A stretch of 64,000 nucleotides of DNA from CAUPWF01 sp964369755 (lineage in GTDB: Bacteria; Bacillota; Clostridia; Lachnospirales; Lachnospiraceae), in the NCBI GenBank assembly GCA_964369755.1, contig CAYJFY010000005.1, positions 1 to 64,000 of the forward strand. The letters are read 5' to 3'. This document shows positions 1 to 9,128 of the stretch, in pieces. The notes beneath the pieces are model-generated. The model saw nothing but the letters and a program-made list of their open reading frames with translations, made no database searches and had not been told where the DNA came from. The first letter of the stretch is position 1. The number at the start of each line of letters is the position of its first letter. Made by a program: the position numbers and the translations under genes.

Positions 1-809
1 ATTGCATCTGTACCAGGAGCTAGTAATTTACGTGGGTCAAATCCTTTTCCTGCTAAGTCTTTTCCTGCCTCGATGTACTCGCGTGTTGCTGCTGCGAATG
101 TCAACTGGCACTCTGTGTTTACGTTGATTTTTGCAACACCTAGGTCGATTGCTTTCTTGATCATGTCTTCAGGGATTCCTGTTCCACCGTGAAGTACAAG
201 TGGCATATCTCCTGTTAACTCTTGGATTGCTGCCAATGTGTCAAAGCTAAGTCCAGCCCAGTTATCTGGGTACTTACCATGGATGTTTCCGATACCTGCT
301 GCTAACATAGATACACCTAAATCTGCAATTGCTTTACATTCTTCAGGATCTGCACATTCACCAGTACCTACTACTCCATCTTCTTCTCCACCGATTGAAC
401 CAACTTCTGATTCTAGAGACATTCCTTTTTCGTTACAGATTGCGATTAACTTCTTGGTGTTTTCTACATTTTCTTCGATTGGAGCATGTGATCCATCATA
501 CATGATTGAAGAGAATCCAGCCTCGATACACTTCATACATCCGTCGAAGCTACCGTGGTCTAAGTGCAATGCTACTGGAACTGTGATGTTTAGTTCCTCT
601 AACATTCCGTTTACCATTCCCACAACAGTCTTGTAACCTGTCATGTATTTTCCTGCTCCCTCAGATACTCCTAAGATTACAGGTGAGTTGTTCTCTTGTG
701 CTGCTAATAATACTGCCTTTGTCCACTCTAAGTTGTTGATGTTAAATTGACCTACTGCGTAGTGTCCTGCTTTCGCCTTGTCTAACATTTCCTTTGCTGA
801 TACTAACAT
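1..809 (-). CDS. fba: Class II fructose-bisphosphate aldolase, C-terminus cut by window edge
   Basis: This is the zinc-dependent glycolytic aldolase that interconverts fructose 1,6-bisphosphate with dihydroxyacetone phosphate and glyceraldehyde 3-phosphate in the cytosol. About 269 residues are visible. They include HLDHG at residues 82-86 (catalytic Asp84, zinc-binding His85), the acidic stretch SLESEVGSIGGEED, and LHGGTGI in the second half, all class II signatures. The family is usually near 285 residues, so only about 15-20 C-terminal residues lie beyond base 1. The ATG at 809-807 follows a GGAGG site. It has its own promoter and is a separate unit from the lipid kinase gene behind it. 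Identification is firm. Confidence 0.96.
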   Translation of the reverse strand, partial: MLVSAKEMLDKAKAGHYAVGQFNINNLEWTKAVLLAAQENNSPVILGVSEGAGKYMTGYKTVVGMVNGMLEELNITVPVALHLDHGSFDGCMKCIEAGFSSIMYDGSHAPIEENVENTKKLIAICNEKGMSLESEVGSIGGEEDGVVGTGECADPEECKAIADLGVSMLAAGIGNIHGKYPDNWAGLSFDTLAAIQELTGDMPLVLHGGTGIPEDMIKKAIDLGVAKINVNTECQLTFAAATREYIEAGKDLAGKGFDPRKLLAPGTDA

Positions 810-848
810 AATTAACCCTCCATTTTGCCATAAATTTATTCATCTGTT

Positions 849-877
849 ATTCTAGTATATTTTGCGTCGAAATACAA
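849..877 (-). promoter_or_regulatory. Sigma-A-type promoter for fba
   Basis: On the minus strand TTGTAT (877-872) is followed by a 17-bp spacer and TAGAAT (854-849). It lies about 40 bp upstream of the aldolase start codon and between the two genes, so it should give the aldolase its own transcript. This is seen by eye and untested. Confidence 0.6.
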
Positions 878-882
878 GCTAT

Positions 883-1803
883 TTATTTTTCTGCGTATTT
901 CTCTGCCCATTCCCAGTCTACCATAATATCAAGTTCCTTCATCTTGTTCTCGATTTCAACGATGGTATGTTGTCCACCAAACTCTCCGTCTAGTGTCCAA
1001 GAAACTGGTTGCTTTGCCTCCACGCGGATAGTCTTCGCCTGAAGCGAATACACATATTCACTCTCTTCCTTGTGTGTCACGATGGATGTGATAATATCCT
1101 GAAGATGTAGGATGGTCTTCGGTTTTCTGATCAAGGTAAGTTCAAACACTCCATCATCGAAGGTAACCTCCTTTGTGAGGAGCGATTTCATTCCTCCTAC
1201 AGAACGTGAATTTGTCACCATTCCCACGATAAAGTCTCCCGTAATCGTGGTGTCATCTGCAAACACTGTCATCTCATAACTCGGCATGCTGCGCAGTCTC
1301 TTCATTCCCTCTAGTACATAAGCCGTATGTCCTAACAAGTTCTTCACATCCTGAGACGTTTCATAAGACACCTCTGCAAAGGAACCAAATGCTGCAACAT
1401 AGACAAATACATCGTTGTTGAACAATCCGATATCACAACGGAATGGACACCCCTTCACCGCTACGAATGCAGCCTCTATCTGATCTCTCGGAATCTCGAG
1501 GCTCTGAGCGAAGTCATTGGTACTACCCGCTGGAATAAATCCAATCGGGACTCGTTTTTCTGGCTCGATTCCCATCATCGCCGTTACCGCCTCATCTAGG
1601 GTTCCATCTCCACCGCTACATACCACCATGTCATACTCTGTCGCATGCTCTAGGATCATGTTGTAACCATCCTTTGGCGCTTGCGTCGGGTATGCAGTCG
1701 GAAGATATCCAGCCTTCACAAACTCGTCTAGTATCTTCGCCACATTGGCCACAACCGTTCCCTTGCCAGCAAGCGGATTGTATACGAATAATAACTTCTT
1801 CAT
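883..1803 (-). CDS. YegS/BmrU-type diacylglycerol/lipid kinase family protein
   Basis: This 306-residue protein belongs to the DAGK catalytic-domain family, which uses ATP to phosphorylate diacylglycerol or related lipids at the membrane surface. NPLAGKG at residues 9-15 and the nucleotide-binding GGDGT at 64-68 are clear, followed by the family's IPAGSTNDFA segment. The length fits the YegS/DgkB group. Whether it recycles diacylglycerol (DgkB-like) or acts on another lipid cannot be told from sequence. The ATG at 1803 follows a GGGGGAA-type ribosome binding site. It lies 62 bp downstream of the HPr-like gene on the same strand and may be the last gene of the murB operon. Confidence 0.9.
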   Translation of the reverse strand: MKKLLFVYNPLAGKGTVVANVAKILDEFVKAGYLPTAYPTQAPKDGYNMILEHATEYDMVVCSGGDGTLDEAVTAMMGIEPEKRVPIGFIPAGSTNDFAQSLEIPRDQIEAAFVAVKGCPFRCDIGLFNNDVFVYVAAFGSFAEVSYETSQDVKNLLGHTAYVLEGMKRLRSMPSYEMTVFADDTTITGDFIVGMVTNSRSVGGMKSLLTKEVTFDDGVFELTLIRKPKTILHLQDIITSIVTHKEESEYVYSLQAKTIRVEAKQPVSWTLDGEFGGQHTIVEIENKMKELDIMVDWEWAEKYAEK

Positions 1804-1865
1804 ATGCTCATTTCCCCCTTGTTACCATTTCCTTATGTCTATCTCATCCTGTCGGTCCTGTATGC

Positions 1866-2123
1866 CTATCTCATTCCATCGATAAATGCTGCAATCTTCT
1901 TCGCAGCTTCTTCTTCATTGTCGCCATCTGCTGCCACATTGATTTCCTGTCCATAATTCAAGCTCAAACTCATCATGCCCATGATGCTCTTCGCATTGAT
2001 ATTCTTCTCGCCTATCTCAAGGTACACCCTACATGTATATTGGCCTACTTCTTGCACCAATAGCGCAATGCCTCGTGCATCTACCCCGTCTCTTGCGTTA
2101 ATCTTTGCTAGTTGCTTATACAT
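1866..2123 (-). CDS. HPr/Crh-like protein with Asp at position 15 and Ser at position 46
   Basis: This 85-residue protein has the HPr fold. The segment NAKSIMGMMSL places Ser46 exactly at the HPr-kinase site. The phosphotransfer motif, normally LHARPA with His15, reads VDARGI, so residue 15 is Asp. Without the histidine it should not carry PTS phosphate and would be regulatory, as Crh of Bacillus is (Gln15). Its place directly behind whiA matches the location of crh. The ATG at 2123 is chosen because GGGAGG lies 7 bases upstream; a longer reading frame to 2159 would sit inside whiA and has no ribosome site. It overlaps the whiA end by 8 bases. The link to carbon control is inferred from family and context. 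Confidence 0.88.
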   Translation of the reverse strand: MYKQLAKINARDGVDARGIALLVQEVGQYTCRVYLEIGEKNINAKSIMGMMSLSLNYGQEINVAADGDNEEEAAKKIAAFIDGMR

Positions 2124-3078
2124 CTTGATTCCTCCCTTTTTCTCTGAGTTGTTCGGCAATTTCTGTGATCTTTCTCAATCTATGATTCACACCCGATTTC
2201 CCAACTGGTTCTTGCAATAACCCTCCCAGCTCCACCAAAGACAAATCCGGATTCTCCATTCGAAGTTCCGCAATTTCTTGAAGCTTCTCTGCCAAATCTT
2301 CCAAACCAACGGTATCCCTGATATAGATGATATCATTGATCTGCTTCTGTGAGGCATCTACGGTTTTATTGATATTTGCCGTCTCACAATTCACCTTGCG
2401 GTTCACGTTGTTCCGCATGTCTTTTAGTATCCGAATATTCTCCAATTCCATCAGCGCATCATGAGCCTCCATGATATTGAGCATATCCACGATCTGCTCG
2501 CTCTCCTTGAGGTAGACCACATAATACTTCTTGCGCTGGATCCACTTCGCAACAATGCCAAACCCTCGAATCAACTCCTCGAGTTGCTCCGCCTTCTCCT
2601 TGGAATCAAATACAAACTCCAGATGATAGGACTTCTTCGGATCACTCATAGAACCACATGCCAAGAAAACTCCTCGGATAAATGCCCGCCTACAACAAGG
2701 CTGTTGTACCACGAGACCTCCCACTAATTTTGCATCCTCTCTCGGCTGTCCCCACTCATTCACCAGCTTCGTCGCCTGCAACACCCTTAGTGCATCCCCA
2801 GAGTCGTCGATAAGCAAAGTGTAGATCACACTTCGCTTCTTCGCATTCTTGTCTGTCAAAATATTCATTTTTATATTAAAGGTTTTCTTCACCAATGTAA
2901 AGCATTTTCTTGCGACAGCACCATTTTCTGTTTGAACTTTCAAAGTACAATGATTCTCATCATCCAACTGAACCGTTCCACATATCTCCAGTATCGCCGC
3001 CAGCTCCGCAATTCCACAATGCCTCGCTTCACTCATCTGCCTAGAAATCTCTTCTTTTACATCACTTGAAAACGACAT
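2116..3078 (-). CDS. whiA: Sporulation/division transcription regulator WhiA
   Basis: This 320-residue DNA-binding protein combines a LAGLIDADG-homing-endonuclease-like N-terminal half with a C-terminal helix-turn-helix. The start MSFSSDVKEEI and the C-terminal stretch around residues 279-305 (SLVELGGLL, GKSGVNHRLRK) are typical of WhiA. In Gram-positive bacteria it influences cell division, chromosome segregation or sporulation. It is packed directly behind rapZ, with the stop of rapZ adjoining its ATG, and its own stop overlaps the HPr/Crh-like gene. Bacillus has the same rapZ...whiA-crh order, with glmR (yvcK) between; that gene is absent here. Confidence 0.96.
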   Translation of the reverse strand: MSFSSDVKEEISRQMSEARHCGIAELAAILEICGTVQLDDENHCTLKVQTENGAVARKCFTLVKKTFNIKMNILTDKNAKKRSVIYTLLIDDSGDALRVLQATKLVNEWGQPREDAKLVGGLVVQQPCCRRAFIRGVFLACGSMSDPKKSYHLEFVFDSKEKAEQLEELIRGFGIVAKWIQRKKYYVVYLKESEQIVDMLNIMEAHDALMELENIRILKDMRNNVNRKVNCETANINKTVDASQKQINDIIYIRDTVGLEDLAEKLQEIAELRMENPDLSLVELGGLLQEPVGKSGVNHRLRKITEIAEQLREKGRNQDV

Positions 3079-3972
3079 CTATTTCGCTCCATTTCCGATA
3101 TTTTTAATCCGATTCTCCCTCTGGATATCACGGTGTTCCACACGAATTCCATAACCTTCCTTCTTCCCTAGAGCATCGTATAATTCATTGGCAATGGTAA
3201 CCGAACGGTGCTTCCCACCGGTACAACCAATGGCAATTACTAGATCGTTCTTGCCCTCTGCCACATAGTTTGGAATCAGAAACTCTATCATGTCTGCTAA
3301 TTTATAGAAGAACTCCTGCGCCTTTGGGTTGTCCATGACAAAATTCTTCACCGGCTCATCGTTGCCCGAAAAAGCCTTCAACTCCTTGTGATAGTATGGA
3401 TTTGGCAGAAAACGAACATCAAATACCAAGTCTGCATCACGTGGAATTCCATTCTTGAAGCCAAAAGATAATACCGTGATATAGAGATTCTTATACTCTT
3501 GGTTGTCTACGAAGATCTTCTCAATCTCCTGCTTCAACTCCCGCACCAACAGATTCCCCGTATCGATGATATAGGTAGACTTCTCCTTGAGCTTCTCTAG
3601 GCGAGATCGCTCTTCCTCTATTACATTCTCCATACGGGTCTGATTCCCTAGGGGATGCATACGACGGGTCTCCTTGTATCTGCGAATCAGTACATCCGTG
3701 TCTGCATCTAGATATAGAATCTTATACTGAACCCCTTGTGCGTCCCAGTCTGCCAGTATATGATCTAGGCGCTCGAAACTCTTCCAACCTCGGATATCTA
3801 CCCCCAGTGCAATCTTCTCTATGTCTTGCTCTGCAATCTGATCTAGCTCTCCTAATTTTGATAAGAGGAACACGGGCAGGTTATCCATACAGAAATACCC
3901 CATATCCTCTAGCATCTTCAACACGGTACTCTTGCCCGCTCCCGACATCCCTGTCACAATTACAAATTCCAT
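3079..3972 (-). CDS. rapZ: RNase adapter RapZ / nucleotide-binding protein YvcJ
   Basis: This 297-residue P-loop protein carries Walker A GMSGAGKST at residues 8-16 and the conserved C-terminal signatures DVRFLPNPYY and IGCTGGKHRSV. In Escherichia coli RapZ senses glucosamine-6-phosphate and delivers small RNAs to RNase E; in Firmicutes YvcJ is a GTPase/ATPase linked to competence and envelope control. The ATG at 3972 is preferred because it gives the usual M-x-FVIVTG start and follows an AGAAGG site. An upstream TTG at 4035 would add a 21-residue charged tail with no homologous look. It lies between murB and whiA in one probable operon. Confidence 0.95.
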   Translation of the reverse strand: MEFVIVTGMSGAGKSTVLKMLEDMGYFCMDNLPVFLLSKLGELDQIAEQDIEKIALGVDIRGWKSFERLDHILADWDAQGVQYKILYLDADTDVLIRRYKETRRMHPLGNQTRMENVIEEERSRLEKLKEKSTYIIDTGNLLVRELKQEIEKIFVDNQEYKNLYITVLSFGFKNGIPRDADLVFDVRFLPNPYYHKELKAFSGNDEPVKNFVMDNPKAQEFFYKLADMIEFLIPNYVAEGKNDLVIAIGCTGGKHRSVTIANELYDALGKKEGYGIRVEHRDIQRENRIKNIGNGAK

Positions 3973-4044
3973 CTTAACCTTCTCTTTCTCACTGCGACTT
4001 CCATCCTCAGAACTCCACTCGTTTGTCCACTTCAAATTCTATCT

Positions 4045-4956
4045 TCAGAAATCTCCTATTTTTCTCACTTCGAGTTCCAACTCTACATCGTACAATTGCT
4101 TCACCTTCGCCTGAACGTCCTCGATCAACCTCACGATATCACTGGCAGTGGCATCCCCTCGATTGATGACGAATCCGCAATGTTTCTCCGAAACTTGAGC
4201 ACCACCGACGGCATATCCACGAAGTCCCGCATCCTCAATCAGCTTTCCAGCAAAATGCCCCTCCGGTCGTTTGAATGTACTCCCTGCACTCGGAAATTCC
4301 AGCGGTTGCTTACTCACACGCTTATGCTTCAACTCCTCGGTAATCCGCTTCATCTCCTCAGCATCACCCTGCTGCAACTGTAATTCCACCTCGACCACAA
4401 TATCACCGCGCTCACTTATAATACTGTGGCGATAGCCAAACTCCAAGTCTTGCTTCTCGTATGTCTTCAGCTCCCCTTCTATGGTGACCACCGTAACACG
4501 CTCCACAATATCCTTCATCTCCCCACCATAGGCGCCCGCATTCATCGCAACTGCCCCTCCGATGGTACCTGGAATCCCAGCCGCAAACTCCATGCCCGTC
4601 AACTCATGATTCTGCGCCGTCCGCGCCACCTTATTCAACAAGGCACCCGCCTGAACGACCATGGTCTTATCCTTCACTTCGATTTCATTGAGTTGTTTAT
4701 AGACCTGAATCACAACCCCACGAATCCCCGCATCCGAGACTAGCAGATTACTTCCATTCCCGATGATATGGTAGTTGGCTCCATATTCCTTGCACAACTG
4801 AATCGTGTTCACCAGTGATTCCTTGGAATTCACCTCCACGAAATACTCCGCAGGACCACCCACACGGAAGGTCGTGTGGTTCTTCATGGGTTCTTCTATT
4901 TTTATATATTTCTCATCTGTAATTTTACATAATTTATTGTAAAACTCTTGATTCAT
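4045..4956 (-). CDS. murB: UDP-N-acetylenolpyruvoylglucosamine reductase MurB
   Basis: This 303-residue FAD enzyme reduces UDP-N-acetylglucosamine enolpyruvate to UDP-N-acetylmuramate with NADPH, the second committed step of peptidoglycan precursor synthesis. TFRVGGPAEYF at residues 29-39 and GNGSNLL from residue 67 are flavin contacts, AGIPGTIGGAV is at 126-135, and PSAGSTFKRP at 222-231 holds the catalytic Ser226. The ATG follows AGGAG. It is the first gene of the minus-strand murB-rapZ-whiA group, divergent from the flippase gene across a 105-bp gap. No convincing murB promoter was identified in that gap. Confidence 0.97.
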   Translation of the reverse strand: MNQEFYNKLCKITDEKYIKIEEPMKNHTTFRVGGPAEYFVEVNSKESLVNTIQLCKEYGANYHIIGNGSNLLVSDAGIRGVVIQVYKQLNEIEVKDKTMVVQAGALLNKVARTAQNHELTGMEFAAGIPGTIGGAVAMNAGAYGGEMKDIVERVTVVTIEGELKTYEKQDLEFGYRHSIISERGDIVVEVELQLQQGDAEEMKRITEELKHKRVSKQPLEFPSAGSTFKRPEGHFAGKLIEDAGLRGYAVGGAQVSEKHCGFVINRGDATASDIVRLIEDVQAKVKQLYDVELELEVRKIGDF

Positions 4957-4974
4957 ATGTTACACGCTCCTATC

Positions 4975-5003
4975 TTGTCTTTCCAACACAACCATGATAT
5001 AAT
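4975..5003 (+). promoter_or_regulatory. Strong extended -10 promoter for the plus-strand flippase gene
   Basis: TTGTCT (4975-4980), a 17-bp spacer and TATAAT (4998-5003) preceded by TG at 4995-4996 form a near-consensus extended sigma-A promoter. It is about 58 bp before the flippase ATG, in the divergent gap with murB. Confidence 0.75.
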
Positions 5004-5061
5004 CCAATTTACTACATCAACCCATGATTTACAACCAAAACTTACAAAGGAAATACCTAAT

Positions 5062-6312
5062 ATGAAGAATTTTTTGTTATCAAGTAAACATATAGAAAAG
5101 GATAGTTTCATCTGGAACATGATTGGCAGCATGCTCGTTGCCTTCCAATCTGTCATCATCCTAATGGTGCTCACACGCACCGTCGGAATTGTCGAAGCCG
5201 GTATCTTTACCCTGGCTTTTGCTAGTGCCAACCTATTAATGACCATCGGAAAATACGGAATTCGCTTCTTCCAAGTATCCGATGTGAAAAATGAGTATGA
5301 TTTTTCCGAATACTTAACTGCCCGCTATATATCAACCACCATCATGATTGCAATCTCTATCATATATGTTCTATATGTCGGACAAACTTACCAATATACT
5401 ACAAACAAAAGCCTGATTATCATCTGGATGTGCCTATTCAAGTCCCTAGATGCCATCGAAGATGTGTATTGTGGTCTCTATCAGAAAGCAGGGCGTCTCG
5501 ATGTCGCTTCCAAGGTGATGTCGCTTCGCGTGATTGTCGCAATCCTTACCTATTGTGTATTGACTGCCGTGTTACGAGATCAGCTGTTAGCATTGATTAT
5601 CACTACCATTTCCTCTGCTATCTTTCTGATTCTGCTCCTTCGCTGGACCTATCCTCCGTTCAAGACAGAGAATATCCAGCCTAAGAAGAGAATCCGAAAG
5701 TTGTTATTCGTAGGAACTCCCCTCTTCATCGGTATGTTTCTACCAATGTATATAGGAAATGCACCGAAGTACGCCATCGATGCCCTCTTATCCGACGAAA
5801 TACAGGCACATTACGGATTTATCGCCATGCCTGTATTTGTAATCGGTTTATTAAACGGTTTTATATTCAATCCGATGATCTATAAGATTTCAGTAATGTG
5901 GAACAATCGAGAAATGAAGAAGTTCAGAAAATCCATTCTACAGCAAGCAGCAATTATATTCGGAATCACTGTGGTCTGTATAATTGGAGCATACTTCCTC
6001 GGAATCCCTGTTTTATCCATCCTATACAATACAGACTTGAGTCCATATAAAACGGATCTCCTCATCTTGCTCCTAGGTGGCGGTTTCTTCGGATTGTCTG
6101 GATTCTTGAACACCGTGCTGACCATCATCCGATTTCAGAACAGCCTCGCTGTGGGCTATGGAATTGTAGCGCTTTTCGCACTATTCTTCTCCAATCAGAT
6201 TGTGTCTGGACACGGTGTCGCAGGTGCATCCATTCTGTACCTAGTTCTCATGCTACTGTTAAGTATCTTCTTCACCTTATTCTTGATGATTGGTATTAAA
6301 AAATACAAATAA
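5062..6312 (+). CDS. Wzx-like polysaccharide/lipid-linked sugar flippase
   Basis: This 416-residue protein has about 12-14 hydrophobic segments and the layout of the MATE/MOP exporter superfamily, whose Wzx members flip undecaprenyl-linked sugars across the membrane. The N-terminus (IWNMIGSMLVAFQSVIIL) resembles that of the other flippase in this window. The ATG at 5062 follows AAAGGAA; the frame is open upstream to 4948 but that part overlaps murB and lacks a ribosome site. It is the only plus-strand gene in the window and meets the ThDP-enzyme gene tail to tail with only 20 bp between. Context suggests it flips the sugar made by the rfbFGH branch, which is an inference. Confidence 0.85.
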   Translation: MKNFLLSSKHIEKDSFIWNMIGSMLVAFQSVIILMVLTRTVGIVEAGIFTLAFASANLLMTIGKYGIRFFQVSDVKNEYDFSEYLTARYISTTIMIAISIIYVLYVGQTYQYTTNKSLIIIWMCLFKSLDAIEDVYCGLYQKAGRLDVASKVMSLRVIVAILTYCVLTAVLRDQLLALIITTISSAIFLILLLRWTYPPFKTENIQPKKRIRKLLFVGTPLFIGMFLPMYIGNAPKYAIDALLSDEIQAHYGFIAMPVFVIGLLNGFIFNPMIYKISVMWNNREMKKFRKSILQQAAIIFGITVVCIIGAYFLGIPVLSILYNTDLSPYKTDLLILLLGGGFFGLSGFLNTVLTIIRFQNSLAVGYGIVALFALFFSNQIVSGHGVAGASILYLVLMLLLSIFFTLFLMIGIKKYK

Positions 6313-6332
6313 GTTTGTTCGATTTCAGTTCT

Positions 6333-8174
6333 TTAGATTTCTTCTACCATAGGGACTAGCATAATCTTCTCCAACTCTTCGCGAGGGAGGAATGGTGCTA
6401 GATCCTCTAGCGGTGGACTCACCAAGGTTCCATCTTCTAATCTCTTCGTACTACTCTTTGGCTCCCACACCTGAATCGTATCCGTGAATATCTCACAGAA
6501 AGCAGACCCTGCAAGACCGAGCACTTCATCTACGACTTCCTTCATCTCCTGATTGCTCGATGCACTATAATATGGAAAACCAAATGCTTCTGCAATCTTC
6601 TGAAACTCTGGGAATGATAGGTCCTTCGACTCTGGTCCTATTCCAATCTTGCACTTGTCGCTGAACAGATTATTCTGTGTCAAACGAATCGAGTGATATC
6701 CATTGTTATTGATCAGAAATATCTTAATCGGAAGCTGATTCGTCGAGATGGTCTGCAGCTCTTGGAGGTTCATCATGATACTTCCATCCCCCTCGAGGCA
6801 TATGGTTTCTCTTGTCCCTCCCGCTAAGCAAGTTCCGATTGCTGCTGGCAATCCGTACCCCATACTCGCAACCGCACTATTGTTCGCCATTCGACTGCCT
6901 TTTTGAATCACATATGCCTGATTCCCAACCACACAACACGCCCCATTGGACACTGCTGTGAGACTGTTTTCTGGCAGTTTACTACTCATATATCTCATAA
7001 ATGCATAGACATTTGCAGTCGTGCCGTTTTCCTCCCATTGGTGTTCTTGCACCACTGGATAATTCTTCTTCCAACCTTGACAAGTCTCAATCCATTCCTG
7101 ACACTGATTGAGGGTGTCGATGCCTTTTAATTCTTCTGCACACTTCTCTAGGAAGTCCTTCGCATCTGCCCAGATTGGCAGATCTACATGGATGGTCGGT
7201 TTCTTCATCTCTGCACGATCGATGTCCACCATAATCACCTCTGCCTCACGCGCCCATGTCTTCCAATTATACCCTACCTGTCGAATCGATATTCTCGTAC
7301 CAATCGCCAGGATCAAGTCCGCATTTTGAATCGCCCAGTTCCCTGGTCGATCCCCCATATTCCCTGCACGCCCGCAGTAGAGCGGATGCTCATCCTCGAT
7401 TAAGTCCACCGCGTTCCAATAAGTCACAATCGGAATATTCAACTTCTCCGCCACCTCACGGAAGGCCTCATACCCTCCCGATAGGCGAATTCCATATCCC
7501 GCATGAAATACCGGTCTCTTCGCATGTCGTATCTTCTCCAACACGGTTGTAATGGTTTCCGCACTCACAGATGGCGGCAATTCTCCCTCGTCTTCCTTCG
7601 GGTCATATCCAACCAAGTCATCTGTCTCGATATACATCCCTTGGTAATTCACTGGAATATCCAACCATACAGGACCTGGTCTTCCTGTATTTGCTAGATG
7701 CCATGCCTTCTCCAATGCATAACGAATCTGCAGGGGATCCTCGATCATGGTTGCGTACTTCGTCATCGGCTCCACCGACTTTACGATATCGTACTCTTGA
7801 TCTCCCAAGGCGCGTAATGCATGCCCCTCAGTATATTGCATCGCATATCTCGCCGTCGTGTCATATCGAACCTGACCACTCACCACGAACATGGGAATGG
7901 AATCCAGCCATCCACCAAGCACTCCTGTGATTGCATTAGTGCCTCCAGGACCTGTCGTCACGCACACCATGGCAATCTCGTTGTTCAACCTCGCATATGC
8001 TTCTGCTGCCATGGCGCATGCTTGCTCATGATGATTGTAGGTGACATGCAAGCCTTCCTTGTGCCCAAACGCATCATTGAGATGCATGGCTCCGCCGCCA
8101 ACCACACTAAAACAATCTCTCACACCATGTGAAACCATAAAGTCCGCTACATAATCTGCTAATCTCTGCTTCAT
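6333..8174 (-). CDS. ThDP-dependent enzyme of the acetolactate-synthase family, YerE-like candidate
   Basis: This 613-residue protein has the three-domain layout of acetolactate synthase large subunits. The catalytic glutamate is Glu50 in YNHHEQA, a GPGGTNA loop follows at about 75-81, and the ThDP/Mg site GDGS...NNNGY spans residues 462-493. It lies last in an operon with rfbF, rfbG, rfbH and a dehydrogenase, with no small regulatory subunit and no other branched-chain amino-acid genes. In Yersinia the related YerE transfers a two-carbon unit from pyruvate to CDP-4-keto-3,6-dideoxyglucose to make yersiniose. That role fits here but is inferred; an ordinary acetolactate synthase or another carboligase is the alternative. 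The start codon is 12 bp after the glycosyltransferase stop. Confidence 0.85.
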   Translation of the reverse strand: MKQRLADYVADFMVSHGVRDCFSVVGGGAMHLNDAFGHKEGLHVTYNHHEQACAMAAEAYARLNNEIAMVCVTTGPGGTNAITGVLGGWLDSIPMFVVSGQVRYDTTARYAMQYTEGHALRALGDQEYDIVKSVEPMTKYATMIEDPLQIRYALEKAWHLANTGRPGPVWLDIPVNYQGMYIETDDLVGYDPKEDEGELPPSVSAETITTVLEKIRHAKRPVFHAGYGIRLSGGYEAFREVAEKLNIPIVTYWNAVDLIEDEHPLYCGRAGNMGDRPGNWAIQNADLILAIGTRISIRQVGYNWKTWAREAEVIMVDIDRAEMKKPTIHVDLPIWADAKDFLEKCAEELKGIDTLNQCQEWIETCQGWKKNYPVVQEHQWEENGTTANVYAFMRYMSSKLPENSLTAVSNGACCVVGNQAYVIQKGSRMANNSAVASMGYGLPAAIGTCLAGGTRETICLEGDGSIMMNLQELQTISTNQLPIKIFLINNNGYHSIRLTQNNLFSDKCKIGIGPESKDLSFPEFQKIAEAFGFPYYSASSNQEMKEVVDEVLGLAGSAFCEIFTDTIQVWEPKSSTKRLEDGTLVSPPLEDLAPFLPREELEKIMLVPMVEEI

Positions 8175-8186
8175 CGCTCTCCTCCT

Positions 8187-9128
8187 CTATTCCTCATCAA
8201 AGTTAATCCGTTCCTCTTCCACCACGAGAGGCTTTCGCATCACCCGCGTATTGATATTCATAATATATTCCCCTAGTACACCTAGGAATAATAATTGAAT
8301 CGATCCCAAGATAAATACACCAATTACCAGAGGTGCCATCCCCACATTAAAATCATCCCACCAAACTAATTTCAATATTCCATATACCACTGCGATAATG
8401 AAACTAACAGCCGCACCGATGATTCCAACGAATGTTGCAAGTCGCAATCCCACTTTCGTGTACGAAGTGATACTCAACATCGCCGCATCGTATAGGGTAT
8501 ACCAATTGTTGGTCGACTTCCCTGCGCGTCTCTGTGGTTGCTCATACTCGATTTCCTTGCGATTGTATCCATACTCCGCCACCACACCTCGAATAAAAGG
8601 AATGGGATCATTTAACTCTCTCAACAACTTCACGAACCCTTTGTCATAGAGACCAAATCCTGTGAAATGTTCAATCATCTTCACCTGTGACATCTTCTTA
8701 ATCATCTTATAATAGACGCTTCTTAGAAAATAGATGAACTTGTTCTCCTTGCTCGATGTCTTCACCCCATTGACAATCTTGTATCCATTCTCCCATTCTT
8801 TGACGAAGATCGGAATCATCTCCACTGGATCTTGAAAATCACAACACAAGGTAACGGTACAATCTCCCGTTGTTTGACAGATTCCATAATAAGGAGAATT
8901 GAATTGTCCGAAGTTGGTCACGTTGAAGATGGCTCGGATCTTCTTGTTTCCCTCACAGATCTGTCGTAACAAAGGTCTTGTATTGTCCGTGGAACAGTTA
9001 TCGATAAATAATATCTCATAATCATACTCTGGTAGATCCGTCTGGAACATACTCACCACCGCTTCACTAATCGGAACCACATTCTCCTCTTCATTATAAC
9101 AAGGAATCATTACACTTATCTTCTTCAT
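8187..9128 (-). CDS. GT2 glycosyltransferase with two C-terminal membrane helices (GtrB/DPM1-like)
   Basis: This 313-residue enzyme begins with the GT2 fold (VMIPCYNEEENV at 6-17, acidic DFQD at 97-100) and ends with two hydrophobic helices at about 231-254 and 264-290. This architecture is typical of enzymes that move a sugar from a nucleotide donor onto undecaprenyl phosphate. The start codon overlaps the end of the dehydrogenase gene by four bases (ATGA), implying translational coupling. By position it probably charges the CDP-activated dideoxy sugar onto the lipid carrier, for flipping and then use by a GT-C enzyme. The donor is not proven by sequence. Confidence 0.9.
   Translation of the reverse strand: MKKISVMIPCYNEEENVVPISEAVVSMFQTDLPEYDYEILFIDNCSTDNTRPLLRQICEGNKKIRAIFNVTNFGQFNSPYYGICQTTGDCTVTLCCDFQDPVEMIPIFVKEWENGYKIVNGVKTSSKENKFIYFLRSVYYKMIKKMSQVKMIEHFTGFGLYDKGFVKLLRELNDPIPFIRGVVAEYGYNRKEIEYEQPQRRAGKSTNNWYTLYDAAMLSITSYTKVGLRLATFVGIIGAAVSFIIAVVYGILKLVWWDDFNVGMAPLVIGVFILGSIQLLFLGVLGEYIMNINTRVMRKPLVVEEERINFDEE

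Noticed and set aside
1674..2063. Plus-strand open frame of 129 codons opposite the lipid kinase and HPr-like genes
   Set aside because: It lies across two well-supported minus-strand genes, has no recognisable protein features and no ribosome site; it is a shadow frame. The same holds for most other plus-strand frames.
3973..4035. TTG start that would lengthen RapZ by 21 residues
   Set aside because: The extension is charged and unlike any RapZ N-terminus; the ATG at 3972 has a ribosome site and the conserved start.
6313..6332. Bidirectional terminator expected between the convergent flippase and ThDP genes
   Set aside because: The 20-bp gap and the adjoining bases show no hairpin with a T-run.
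6333..8174. Ordinary acetolactate synthase for branched-chain amino acids
   Set aside because: There is no ilvN/ilvH, ilvC or leu gene nearby and the gene is embedded among CDP-sugar genes, so this reading is kept only as the alternative.
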